From an uncultured Candidatus Melainabacteria bacterium (GTDB lineage: Bacteria > Cyanobacteriota > Vampirovibrionia > Gastranaerophilales > Gastranaerophilaceae): 43,213 nt of DNA. Under the pieces are notes generated by a model. The model saw only the letters and a program-made list of their open reading frames with translations, ran no database searches and was not told the DNA's origin. The DNA lies in assembly GCA_947361615.1 (NCBI GenBank), contig CANAJP010000008.1:1-43213 (forward strand), in the 5' to 3' direction. Numbering within the stretch: position 1 is the first letter of the stretch; each line of letters starts with the position of its first letter. The position numbers were made by a program, and so were the translations under genes. Shown in pieces: positions 33,421 to 41,447 of the stretch.

Positions 33421-34554
33421 CTATTCTAGTATCCAGCCGTTTGTCAAATCAACTTTTATAGGGCTGAAAGTTTTGATGAATACAGTGCTGTCAGCCGGAA
33501 CTGAAAGTTTTTCACCTTTAAATACTGCTCTAACAAACTTCATAAACCAATTTCTGTCTTTAACAATATTTGAATAGCCTTTGAGTTTAACTGTCTGGTC
33601 GTTTACGGTTGTTATCAGAGCGTTATCAAGATATAAAACGCCGTTTTTAACAAACCATCTTCCTTTTACAACATCTAAAAGCTGGCCTTTAACATACGCA
33701 CCTTCTTGAATAAGAATATAATTTTCTTCCGTTACACAGTTTTGAGCAATTCTTGCAGTGTAAAGGTCGCCGATTTCTGATGTTTGAGAACTCATATAAC
33801 CTGTTACGCTTACAGGTAAGTAAGTTCCTGCAGGAATAGTTGCGATTACGCCGTCAACTTTAACGTTTGGAATAGCATAACCTTCGCCGGTTTTCTTTTT
33901 CATAGCGTAAGCAAGTTTTGCGTTAGGGTTAGCCTTTGCCTGTTCTTTCATATTATAAAGAATAACAGCACATTCTGCACGTGTTGCAGCTCTGTTTGCT
34001 TCAATTCTTGCTTCTTGCATTGTCGGTTGAACTACAATAAGTTCAAAGATTTCAGCTTTACCATAGTGAATAACAGCTTCTTCAGATAATGTATTCATAT
34101 CTACATATTTTTTAGCTAGAATTTCTCTTGCCTTAGCGTAACTGATATCTCTGTCAGAAAGTGCATTTGTCGCTACCATAATCGCTTCTGCACGTGATAC
34201 AGGATCGTCAGGTCTGAAAATATCATTTTTTGCAGAAATCAAATCAAAGAAAAGCGCTTTTTGAATAAAATCATAAGCCCAGAATTCTGAATCGATATCT
34301 GTAAAATTAACAGGTTGAGCGACCTGTGTATGTTCTTGGCCTAATGCTCTGATTGCCATTGCAGCGAATTCTGCTCTTGTAACAAGTTCATCAGGCTGGA
34401 ATGTTCCGTCAGGATAGCCAACAAGAACCCCCTGTTCTGAAAGTTCATTAATTTCTTTTGCAGCCCAGTAGTTGTTTTCAACATCAGGATATGCAAAAGC
34501 AGCACTAAACATCATTGATAATGTCAGAATTGCACCTAATAAGAATTTTTTCAT
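33421..34554 (-). CDS. SLH-domain envelope protein
   Basis: A 377-residue exported protein with a signal peptide (about 1-21). The first SLH domain (about 22-75) is textbook: FAYPDVENNYWAAKEI, then GYPDGTFQPDELVTRAEFA. The second (about 83-135) has FRPDDPVSRAEAI; a third is weaker (about 140-205). SLH domains bind pyruvylated or polyaminated wall polymers. The C-terminal half (about 225-377) is beta-rich with repeated GxY/GxxL turns and no recognised family. It lies 12 bases after the GH13-like gene and is probably co-transcribed with it. Gram-negative members of the cyanobacterial lineage use SLH proteins to tether the outer membrane to the wall; that role is inferred. Confidence 0.9.
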   Translation of the reverse strand: MKKFLLGAILTLSMMFSAAFAYPDVENNYWAAKEINELSEQGVLVGYPDGTFQPDELVTRAEFAAMAIRALGQEHTQVAQPVNFTDIDSEFWAYDFIQKALFFDLISAKNDIFRPDDPVSRAEAIMVATNALSDRDISYAKAREILAKKYVDMNTLSEEAVIHYGKAEIFELIVVQPTMQEARIEANRAATRAECAVILYNMKEQAKANPNAKLAYAMKKKTGEGYAIPNVKVDGVIATIPAGTYLPVSVTGYMSSQTSEIGDLYTARIAQNCVTEENYILIQEGAYVKGQLLDVVKGRWFVKNGVLYLDNALITTVNDQTVKLKGYSNIVKDRNWFMKFVRAVFKGEKLSVPADSTVFIKTFSPIKVDLTNGWILE

Positions 34555-34566
34555 TATATCTCCTCT

Positions 34567-36102
34567 CTATAACTCGTAGTCGCTAACGATTAAAATTTGT
34601 AATTCGCCCGGATTCAAGTTGAGTGTTACTTTTCCGTTATCAAGAACAGGAGGTTCTGTGATTTTTACAGGAACAGTGACTTTTTCCGAATCAAATTTAG
34701 AAAGTTTTACCTCTCCCCGTGCGTAAGAGGTAAAGTTAATATTGCCCATTACAACGATAGTTGTGCGGTTATAAGATATTGCATAGGCAAAAATATCCGG
34801 ATGTGTTGTTTTCAAAATATGGAATGTTCCAGCATTCAGATGTGCCATAAAGTATCTTTTGAACTGGTTAGACATCACATATTCACTGAATAAAATAGAA
34901 TTTCCTGCTCCGGGTTTTCTTGAATAGTTAAAAATATCAATTTTACCTCTGTTTACAAAATACTGCATATCATCGGTTTCAGAGTCTGTTGCTTTTTTAT
35001 TGCCCCAGCCGTAAACAAAATTATCACCGCTTTGATTACCGTCAACCACAAAAGAATTAATAGGTAACGTAGCGCTTAACCAGTATTGCATCACAGTATA
35101 AGGCATACCTTTTGAAAGCATAGGGCTTAAATCATCGTGAGTTGAAAATGCACCTAGTACAGCTTTTTTTTCAAGCCTTTTTTTCTGGGTAGATAGTAAT
35201 GCTGAAAGCTGTGATGAAAAATCTTTTGCATTTTTAGCTTCTTTTAATTCGTTAATATTTCCATAATATCCGTCAAAGCCGGCTTCCAGAAGTTTTTCGG
35301 TAGGTGTATTGGTAGTTGTGTTAAGAACATTAACTCCATTATCATTAGCCTGTGCAAGCCATAACATTTGTTGGTCAAATTTTCTGGAGTAAGCAATTAA
35401 ATCTCTCCAAAAACTTGCAGGTTTAGTAGATGGAACATTTGCTCTAATACCATCAACTTCGAGTTCTAACATAAGATCTACAAAATCTTTATAAAGAGCA
35501 AAAACCTCTTTGTTATAAGCCTCTTCTGTTCCAGCATTGAAAAGTCTAACGTCTGTCCAGATATCCGGAACGATTGCCTGTCCGTTTTTATCTTTAGCAA
35601 AAAGTTCCGGACGTTTCATATATAGGTCATAAGCACCGCATGCCGGTAAATCTACAATAACCCTTAGATTTCTGTTGTGCGCTTCTTTAATAAATTTTTT
35701 CGCCTGTTCCACATCGCTCATGACCGTTTCACTGCTAATAAGCTGCGGGTTGAGCTTTGAAAAATCAGAAATTGCATATAATGACCCTGCTGTTCCAAGA
35801 GCTTTGATTTTACCAATTTTGTTAATAGGCATCAAGAGTAAAGTATTAACCCCTGATGAACCTATAGCATCTAGTCTTGCGATACCGTTTAAAAAGTTAC
35901 CGGATTCATCGCCGTCAGCTTTTTTAATTAATCCGTCGCCATCAGTATCATTAGCGTTAAAAGTTCTCGGGTTAACCTCAAGAATAATTGCCGAATTATT
36001 TAAAAAACGCGTTCTCAAATCGTTTATCCAAACTCTGTCAGCAAAAGCAGAGTTCATAGAAAATACGAATAAACCAAGTAATAAAGCTATTGTCTTTTTC
36101 AT
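34567..36102 (-). CDS. Exported GH13-like protein lacking catalytic residues (pseudoenzyme)
   Basis: The 511-residue product begins MKKTIALLLGLFVFSMNSAFA, a signal peptide behind AAGGGAGAAG; an upstream in-frame ATG at 36135 has no ribosome site. The rest is a GH13 barrel: VIVDLPACGAYD near 148-159 replaces the region I D-x-V-x-N-H, DGIRANVPS has Asn at the nucleophile position (N222), LWLAQAN has Gln at the acid/base position (Q251), and STHDD keeps the region IV H322-D323. Both substituted residues are the isosteric amides of Asp and Glu, a pattern seen in non-catalytic glycan-binding amylase homologues. An EF-like NDTDGDGLIKKADGDESG near 51-68 may bind calcium. It is probably a glycan-binding or structural envelope protein with the SLH protein downstream. 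Confidence 0.85.
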   Translation of the reverse strand: MKKTIALLLGLFVFSMNSAFADRVWINDLRTRFLNNSAIILEVNPRTFNANDTDGDGLIKKADGDESGNFLNGIARLDAIGSSGVNTLLLMPINKIGKIKALGTAGSLYAISDFSKLNPQLISSETVMSDVEQAKKFIKEAHNRNLRVIVDLPACGAYDLYMKRPELFAKDKNGQAIVPDIWTDVRLFNAGTEEAYNKEVFALYKDFVDLMLELEVDGIRANVPSTKPASFWRDLIAYSRKFDQQMLWLAQANDNGVNVLNTTTNTPTEKLLEAGFDGYYGNINELKEAKNAKDFSSQLSALLSTQKKRLEKKAVLGAFSTHDDLSPMLSKGMPYTVMQYWLSATLPINSFVVDGNQSGDNFVYGWGNKKATDSETDDMQYFVNRGKIDIFNYSRKPGAGNSILFSEYVMSNQFKRYFMAHLNAGTFHILKTTHPDIFAYAISYNRTTIVVMGNINFTSYARGEVKLSKFDSEKVTVPVKITEPPVLDNGKVTLNLNPGELQILIVSDYEL

Positions 36103-36123
36103 ACACTTCTCCCTTATACACTC

Positions 36124-36152
36124 AATATAACCCAAAATTTATTATTAGGCAA
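36124..36152 (-). promoter_or_regulatory. Sigma-70 promoter of the GH13-like/SLH operon
   Basis: Reverse strand: TTGCCT, 17 bases, TATATT. The ribosome site and ATG 36102 follow after a leader of about 15 bases. Confidence 0.65.
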
Positions 36153-36165
36153 ATTGTTAATTTTG

Positions 36166-36174
36166 TGATATAAT
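36166..36174 (+). promoter_or_regulatory. Extended -10 promoter of the glycosyltransferase gene, nearly leaderless
   Basis: TGA-TATAAT, then 9 bases to ATG 36184 with no Shine-Dalgarno. The presumed -35 region overlaps that of the divergent promoter. Confidence 0.55.
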
Positions 36175-36183
36175 TCTAACGAT

Positions 36184-37119
36184 ATGTTAAAATTTTCAGT
36201 AATAGTACCAATTTATAACATGCAGGAATATTTAGATTCCAGTCTGGCAAGTGTTATTAATCAAACATACAAGAACTTAGAAATTATTTGTGTGAACGAT
36301 GGCTCTATAGATAATTCACTTGCAATTCTTAAAGAATACAAGGCAAAAGATGAACGTATAAAGATTATAGACAAAGTTAACGGCGGCGTATCATCAGCCA
36401 GAAATGCCGGAATGAAAATTGCAACCGGTGATTACATAATGTTTCTTGATCCTGACGACGCATATGATGTTACGTTATGTGAAAAAGTCGCTGATAAAAT
36501 AGCTACTGAAAATTCAGATATAATCATGTGGGCGCATTCAAAGATTAAAGATGGAATTGAGCGTGAAAACAATATCAAACAGGTCAAAAGACTTACAATA
36601 GAAAAATATAAACATATTCTTAAACACCAGATAGGAGCACAGGCTTCTGTATGGGATAAGGCGTTTAAAAAAGAGTTGTTAAATGGTATATCATTTCCAA
36701 ACGGTATAAAATGCGCAGAAGATATAATTTTTTGCACACTTATATATCTAAAAAATCCATCGTATTCTTATATTCCTGAGCTCCTGTATTTTTATACTTT
36801 ATGCCGAGCCGGTGCTGTTACGAACCAAAATCCGGATTGCATATTAAATGATTTTGAGGCTTATAAGTATCTTTACGCAACAGAAGAATTTTCAAATCAG
36901 AATAAAAATATCCAGTTTAAAATTACAAACCATTTTCTAATAGGTTCAATTAATTATTTTAATAAATCAATTGAACCCACCCTAAAAAATAAGTATATTG
37001 ATGACATAAAATTATTTTTAAAATTTATTTATTCAGAATATAACCTTAGTGCTTTTTTCAAAATAAAAAATTTCAGGAAATTATTATTCCTTGTTATGCG
37101 TAATAATTTTCGCCCATAA
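36184..37119 (+). CDS. Family 2 glycosyltransferase
   Basis: A 311-residue GT-A enzyme that moves sugar from a nucleotide donor to a surface glycan. The N-terminal FSVIVPIYNMQEYLD binds the nucleotide, VNDGS at 38-42 follows, NGGVSSARNAG lies at 66-76, and the metal-binding acidic motif is LDPDD at 88-92. The catalytic region includes CAEDIIF near 180. The C-terminal 80 residues are helical and Lys-rich without a clear membrane helix. The start codon has no ribosome site; it fits the leaderless class. The last 36 bases overlap the convergent superoxide reductase gene. Sugar and acceptor are unknown. Confidence 0.9.
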   Translation: MLKFSVIVPIYNMQEYLDSSLASVINQTYKNLEIICVNDGSIDNSLAILKEYKAKDERIKIIDKVNGGVSSARNAGMKIATGDYIMFLDPDDAYDVTLCEKVADKIATENSDIIMWAHSKIKDGIERENNIKQVKRLTIEKYKHILKHQIGAQASVWDKAFKKELLNGISFPNGIKCAEDIIFCTLIYLKNPSYSYIPELLYFYTLCRAGAVTNQNPDCILNDFEAYKYLYATEEFSNQNKNIQFKITNHFLIGSINYFNKSIEPTLKNKYIDDIKLFLKFIYSEYNLSAFFKIKNFRKLLFLVMRNNFRP

Positions 37120-37491
37120 TCCATGAAGATTACAGTGTTCACGTGCAATGTAGTTGCCAAGGTTTTCTTTTACATAGGCCTTTGGTTCTTCGCCGGCTTC
37201 AAGGAAGTGAAGAACAGAAGTTTTTCCATCCTCTGAGATAGTTTGGATAAATTCGATATGGTGTTCAGGAAGCATAGGATGCACTTTTTCACCAATTTGT
37301 ATAACTTCTTTTCCCTCTTCGTCATAGTACATAAAAGGAAGATGTGATTCGCCTTTAATTTCTTCATCAGTGTGAGCGGTTAATAAGTTCATTGGCTGCC
37401 CACAGCAAACCAGTTCTCCTGCACCAGTTATAATAACTTCTACAATATTTCCGCAAACTTCGCATTTGTATAATTCTAATTTTTCTGTCAT
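37084..37491 (-). CDS. dfx: Desulfoferrodoxin / superoxide reductase (two-iron type)
   Basis: A 135-residue cytoplasmic protein that reduces superoxide to peroxide in anaerobes. The N-terminal desulforedoxin-like centre I uses C10, C13, C29, C30. The active centre II ligands are H50, H71, H77, C120 and H123 (REHCNLHGLW). The usual Glu-Lys-His loop reads E48-S49-H50, so the Lys that aids superoxide reduction is replaced by Ser. AGGAGG precedes the ATG. It stands alone, convergent to the GT2 gene with a 36-base overlap. Confidence 0.95.
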   Translation of the reverse strand: MTEKLELYKCEVCGNIVEVIITGAGELVCCGQPMNLLTAHTDEEIKGESHLPFMYYDEEGKEVIQIGEKVHPMLPEHHIEFIQTISEDGKTSVLHFLEAGEEPKAYVKENLGNYIAREHCNLHGLWAKIITHNKE

Positions 37492-37558
37492 AATAACCTC
37501 CTGACAAAATTTTTTATCGCATAATAAACCTTTTCAACCATCAAATGTACATAAACTA

Positions 37559-37586
37559 TTGATTATTTTAATTTTATTTATATAAT
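37559..37586 (+). promoter_or_regulatory. Sigma-70 promoter of the DAHP synthase gene
   Basis: TTGATT, 16 bases, TATAAT, with a leader of about 30 bases that includes AGGAGAA. Confidence 0.6.
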
Positions 37587-37622
37587 GTTACTGCTATAGA
37601 AATAACAGGAGAACCCCGAAGA

Positions 37623-38666
37623 ATGATTATTGTAATGGAAAAGAAAGCTACGGAAGAGAATATCAATAAAGTTTGTGAAAGATTAACTGAATATGGTTTC
37701 AGAATTCAGGTAAACCGTGGAGAAATTATTACTGTAATCGAAGCTTTTGGTGATAAAACGGGTGTTTCACAGGACAGAATTTCAGCATTACCTGGAGTAA
37801 AAGAAATTAAAGTTATCCGCGAGCCATTCAGATTGGCCTGCCGTGACAGAAACCCTGAAGATACTGTCATTACCTTTAAAAACGGTGTTAAAATCGGTGG
37901 AAACGAAAAAGCAGCGTTTGTTGGTCCTTGCTCTGTAGAGGATTACGATGGACTGTTGGAAGTTGCTGTGGCGGCAAAAGAAATGCAGTGTGAATTCCTT
38001 CGTGGCGGTGCATTCAAACCAAGAACCTCACCTTATGACTTTCAGGGTTATGAAGAAAAAGCACTAAAATACCTCAAACAGGCAAGCGAAGCAACAGGAC
38101 TTCTTACCGTTACAGAAGTTATGGACGCTGATGATATTCCGATGATTTCCGAATATGTTGATGTATTGCAGGTTGGCGCAAGAAACATGCAAAACTTCAA
38201 ACTTCTGACTGCTGTCGGTAAATCTGGCATTCCAGTTATTTTGAAAAGAGGTTTATGCAGTACAATTACGGAATTTCTTCTTGCAGCGGAATACATTATG
38301 TATAACGGCAACCCTAACGTAATTTTATGTGAGCGTGGAATTAGAAGTTTTGATAATAAATATACCAGAAATGTTGTAGATATAGCGGCAATTCCTGTTA
38401 TTAAAAAACTTTCGCACTTGCCAATCATCTTAGATCCGAGCCACGCAACAGGCCAAAGATACTTAATAGAACCTATTTCTAAAGCCGGTCTTGTAGTAGG
38501 TGCTGACGGTTTAATGATAGAAGTTCATCATAACCCTGAAACAGCACTTTCAGATGGCAAGCAAAGCCTTTCAATCCCTGAATTCAAAGAGATTATGGCA
38601 CGCCTGAATACTATAAACGGACGCCTCGCATACGAAAAAAATTGTTTATCTGCAAACGTTAAGTAA
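37623..38666 (+). CDS. aroF: 3-deoxy-7-phosphoheptulonate synthase (DAHP synthase, type I-beta)
   Basis: First enzyme of the shikimate pathway: phosphoenolpyruvate plus erythrose 4-phosphate gives DAHP. The 347 residues comprise an N-terminal ferredoxin-like regulatory domain (about 1-70), as in the Thermotoga enzyme, then the TIM barrel with FVGPCSVED, FLRGGAFKPRTSPYDFQG, QVGARNMQNF, ILKRG, LCERGIRSF, ILDPSHATG and EVHHNPETALSDGKQSL. The metal Cys is that of GPCS and the His, Glu and Asp ligands are all present. The N-terminal domain suggests feedback by Tyr or Phe. The start MIIVMEKKA agrees with the family. An AGGAG lies about 11 bases upstream. Confidence 0.96.
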   Translation: MIIVMEKKATEENINKVCERLTEYGFRIQVNRGEIITVIEAFGDKTGVSQDRISALPGVKEIKVIREPFRLACRDRNPEDTVITFKNGVKIGGNEKAAFVGPCSVEDYDGLLEVAVAAKEMQCEFLRGGAFKPRTSPYDFQGYEEKALKYLKQASEATGLLTVTEVMDADDIPMISEYVDVLQVGARNMQNFKLLTAVGKSGIPVILKRGLCSTITEFLLAAEYIMYNGNPNVILCERGIRSFDNKYTRNVVDIAAIPVIKKLSHLPIILDPSHATGQRYLIEPISKAGLVVGADGLMIEVHHNPETALSDGKQSLSIPEFKEIMARLNTINGRLAYEKNCLSANVK

Positions 38667-38676
38667 AAATTTTTAC

Positions 38677-38716
38677 ATTAAATTACAACACAATGTGTAT
38701 TGTGTTGTAATTTAAT
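38677..38716. repeat. Perfect palindrome, element 1 (after aroF)
   Basis: Arms of 18 bases with a 4-base loop (GTGT). The inner 26 bases (38684-38709) are the exact reverse complement of 38826-38851. It has no T run and so does not look like a terminator. Its right arm overlaps a second AT-rich hairpin (12-bp arms, 38709-38740), so the two stems exclude each other. Confidence 0.85.
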
Positions 38717-38824
38717 AAAGTTTTAATGCTTTATTAAATTGCTATTTCGGCCTCTTTTGTAAAGATATGTTAAGTTATAATATTATTTTGCAACAGCCTG
38801 AATGCCCGTCATTTCGTTGCTATT

Positions 38825-38852
38825 GTACAACACAATACACATTGTGTTGTAC
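38825..38852. repeat. Perfect palindrome, element 2 (before the 235-residue protein gene)
   Basis: GTACAACACAAT, ACAC, ATTGTGTTGTAC: 12-base arms. The inner 26 bases are element 1 inverted, the loop reading ACAC instead of GTGT. It lies in the likely 5' leader of the gene at 38887, between a TATAAT (38776-38781) and the ribosome site. Confidence 0.85.
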
Positions 38853-38886
38853 GGGAAAAATAGAAAGAAACGAAAGGGGATTTATT

Positions 38887-39594
38887 ATGGGAATTTCAAC
38901 AAAAATTGTTAGCGTAGCAAAACAAATTTTACCAACAGGCTCCAATATGGCAAAGAAAATCGGTAGAACAACTAAACGCGCAAACGGCTATTTAGAGCAA
39001 TTTTATGGCACAAAACAGGTTCTTAATGGAAAAACTGTAGTAAAGGGGGTAATAGAAACTAAAGCGCCGAGAGGTGTATATAATTCTACACCTGACCGAT
39101 ATTTAACAAAAATTTCAAAGCAGACACCAAATGGCTCAAAAGAAGTTTCAAGAATGGTGCCTTGTAAAGAAAACAATTTTACTGTTTGTGATGATATAAC
39201 CAAAGTAACAACAAAAAAAACAGCACAAGTCGGTGCACATAGGGTAAATACTTTTAACCAAAAAGCTTATGAGTATAATGATTATGGATTATATATTAGT
39301 GAAAGAACAATTGATAGAGTATTTGCTGGCAAGCATCACCTTGGCGGCCGTGAATTAGCTACATACATTCCAAGCAGAAGCACAAAACCTGACAATATTA
39401 CTAAAACATTCTTTGGGCCGGATGGCAATGTTTTAAAAACTGTCCATTATAATCCTAAAACAGGTTTACGCGAATTTGCAAAATTACCGGATGGAAGATG
39501 CATTTGTTATGATGCGAAAGGATTGCCGACTTTTACAGAGGCAAAATATGATGGTGGTTTTATGAATTTAGGCGGTCTAGATAAACTTATATAA
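38887..39594 (+). CDS. Unknown 235-residue protein with YD-like turns
   Basis: ATG 38887 is chosen because AAAGGGGA lies 7 bases upstream; a longer frame from 38767 would read through the palindrome. No family recognised. The first 35 residues are basic and amphipathic. The remainder is beta-rich, Thr/Lys-heavy, with stretches such as FGPDGNVLKTVHYNPKTG and LPDGRCICYDAKGLP that recall the YD/Rhs-type G-x-x-x repeats, though too few for a firm call. No signal peptide. An intrinsic terminator follows. Expression may depend on the palindromic region upstream. Confidence 0.7.
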   Translation: MGISTKIVSVAKQILPTGSNMAKKIGRTTKRANGYLEQFYGTKQVLNGKTVVKGVIETKAPRGVYNSTPDRYLTKISKQTPNGSKEVSRMVPCKENNFTVCDDITKVTTKKTAQVGAHRVNTFNQKAYEYNDYGLYISERTIDRVFAGKHHLGGRELATYIPSRSTKPDNITKTFFGPDGNVLKTVHYNPKTGLREFAKLPDGRCICYDAKGLPTFTEAKYDGGFMNLGGLDKLI

Positions 39595-39601
39595 TTAAAT
39601 G

Positions 39602-39629
39602 CGGGTTCTCAATACAGAGAACCCGTTTT
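39602..39629 (+). terminator. Intrinsic terminator
   Basis: CGGGTTCTC, 6-base loop, GAGAACCCG, then TTTT. It ends the transcript of the 235-residue protein gene. Confidence 0.85.
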
Positions 39630-39714
39630 CAAATCACCCCGCAAGGCTAGACATACAGCTTAATTAAATAATTTGCATAGTAAGTTATTATTCCTGTAAG
39701 GAGTAAAATTTATT

Positions 39715-40308
39715 ATGGCGAAATTATCTTACAAAAAAATGCCACGCGAGGAGCTTATAGCTTATTCGCAGCAAGATGATTTTAAAGCGCTTGAGGAATT
39801 AATAAGGCGCGAACAGAAAAATATTTATACAGCACTAATGTATCTTTCAGGTAATAAAGATAACGTTTATGATTTAACACAGGAAACTCTTTTTAAAATT
39901 GCAAAGAATATTAAATCACTAGCAAATCCTAAAAACTTTAAAAGTTGGGCTAACCAGATTGCAACAAATGTTTTTTATGATGATTTGCGCAAAAATAAAA
40001 AGGATTACGAGGTTATATCGCTTGAGGACGACGAAAACAGTAATGTTTTTGCTGCAATAAAAAACTTTTTTATAGATAAAAAGTGTAAACCGCCTGAAAT
40101 TTGTCTTTCATCTGAACTGGATAAAATTATAAAATACGAAATTTTAAACCTGCCCGAATCCTTTAGAATTGTGATAATTCTAAGAGAACTTGAGGGGCTT
40201 TCGTATGAAGAAATTGCACTGGCAACCAACAGCAACATCGGAACAGTAAAATCCCGAATTTCACGTGCCAGAAATAAGTTACAAGAAAATTTGAAAGCTT
40301 ATCTATAG
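39715..40308 (+). CDS. ECF-type RNA polymerase sigma factor
   Basis: A 197-residue extracytoplasmic-function sigma factor. Region 2 lies at about 22-90 (YDLTQETLFKIAKNI, then FKSWANQIATNVFYDDLRK), and region 4 at about 140-195 (LPESFRIVIILRELEGLSYEEIA and GTVKSRISRARNKLQ). Regions 1 and 3 are missing, as expected. AAGGAG precedes the ATG. The stop codon overlaps the ribosome site of the next gene, which encodes its probable anti-sigma factor. Which genes it controls cannot be read here. Confidence 0.93.
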   Translation: MAKLSYKKMPREELIAYSQQDDFKALEELIRREQKNIYTALMYLSGNKDNVYDLTQETLFKIAKNIKSLANPKNFKSWANQIATNVFYDDLRKNKKDYEVISLEDDENSNVFAAIKNFFIDKKCKPPEICLSSELDKIIKYEILNLPESFRIVIILRELEGLSYEEIALATNSNIGTVKSRISRARNKLQENLKAYL

Positions 40309-40317
40309 GAGGTGCTT

Positions 40318-40854
40318 ATGCAGAGAAAAATTACATGTAAACAGGTTGAAGCGATTCTGCCTTTTTATCTTAAAGGGCGGGTTAATCCTGCATTGACTGA
40401 AATTATTGAAGAACATCTTGCAAATTGTAAACACTGCAAAGAGTTATACCTTAAGGCATTTGACGAATGCAATGATTTTGCTTATATTGAGGCAGAAGTT
40501 CAGGAGCCAGTTGGAGAAGAAAGATTCGCAACAAAAGAATACGCAGACTTTAAACGTAAACTTTCTGCATATATGGACAGCGAACTTGAAGATAACGAAA
40601 ATATCAGGATTAAAAAAATGACGATTTCTAATCCGCTAGCACGAAAAGATCTCGAAAATATGTATCAGTTTAAACGTTTACTTCATTCATCTTTTGCGCG
40701 CACAAAGGAAAACTGTAAATATGATTTTTCCAAAATTATATTGAAAAAACTTGGCGAACAGAATGTTTCTCAAGCGGACTTTTTTATGCAGGTTGCAACA
40801 ATACTGCTTTTCCTTTCAGCAGTGCTTTCTATAGGCTTTTTTACACATGTCTAA
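40318..40854 (+). CDS. Zinc-finger anti-sigma factor with one membrane segment
   Basis: ATG 40318 has GGAGG 5 bases upstream; the sigma stop lies inside that site, so both are coupled. The 178-residue protein carries a zf-HC2 (ZAS) domain: C7, H33, C37, C40 (HLANCKHC). A second, ligand-free copy seems to follow (LSAYMDSELEDNENI near 82-96). A single hydrophobic helix is near the C-terminus (QVATILLFLSAVLSIGFF), and only a few residues lie beyond it, so it has no external sensor domain; a signal would have to come from partners or the cytoplasm. It overlaps the convergent gene by 4 bases. Confidence 0.88.
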   Translation: MQRKITCKQVEAILPFYLKGRVNPALTEIIEEHLANCKHCKELYLKAFDECNDFAYIEAEVQEPVGEERFATKEYADFKRKLSAYMDSELEDNENIRIKKMTISNPLARKDLENMYQFKRLLHSSFARTKENCKYDFSKIILKKLGEQNVSQADFFMQVATILLFLSAVLSIGFFTHV

Positions 40855-41447
40855 ACACGCATGCCGCTATTTCTAAACTCGTTCATAGTAACACGATGAT
40901 AAGGTGTTTGCTTTCTTTTTGCCAGGCAATCATTCATTTTTTTCTGACGTTCTGCTGCGTATTCGTTACGCAAAATTGGGGTCACAATGTTGCAGGAAAG
41001 AATTGAACCGGCTGTGCTTGCAAGTACATCAACACCGTTTTTAAAAGAGGTAAAATCTTCTTTTATTTCGCCATAGTTTTGTGTTTTTTTAATGTTGAAA
41101 TCTACTTTACCGATTTTGTCTGTTAATTTATTCTTTTCAAGATATCCTTTAATTGTTTTATTGGCAATTTTACCGTTAAGAACTGCTTTAGAGCAAAGAT
41201 TTTTAACAGAAGACGTTAAAATATAAAACGAAAGAATGTTAATTAAACCATCACCGATTTCCTGCGGGATAAGGAAAGTTTTTTGCTCCGGTGCAATTTT
41301 GTCGTTAGTAATAATAGCCATTATCTGCGCTGCAGAGGATAAAATCCAGCCTGCAGTACCGGTATGAACAAGCATTTTACCAGGGTTTTCACCATAGTTT
41401 TTGTATAAATTAGATTTAAGAGAGGAGAATGCTTTTTCTAAACTCAT
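40851..41447 (-). CDS. Lineage-specific membrane protein (198 residues)
   Basis: No named family. Hydrophobic segments lie at about 28-45, 65-88 and 137-160. Blocks that look conserved in design are HTGTAGWILSSAAQIMAI, APEQKTFLIPQEIGDG and SILSCNIVTPILRNEYA. The C-terminus is short and basic (FRNSGMRV). Its start overlaps the stop of the 182-residue gene (ATGA), so both are made together and probably form a complex. The pair is transcribed from the sigma-28-type promoter at 42042-42068. Confidence 0.75.
   Translation of the reverse strand: MSLEKAFSSLKSNLYKNYGENPGKMLVHTGTAGWILSSAAQIMAIITNDKIAPEQKTFLIPQEIGDGLINILSFYILTSSVKNLCSKAVLNGKIANKTIKGYLEKNKLTDKIGKVDFNIKKTQNYGEIKEDFTSFKNGVDVLASTAGSILSCNIVTPILRNEYAAERQKKMNDCLAKRKQTPYHRVTMNEFRNSGMRV

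Noticed and set aside
38677-38716. Terminator for the DAHP synthase gene
   Set aside because: The stem is long but AT-rich with no T run after it, and it is repeated as an exact inverse before the next gene.
38767-38886. A 40-codon N-terminal extension of the gene at 38887
   Set aside because: It would translate the palindrome, has no ribosome site, and a good site precedes ATG 38887.
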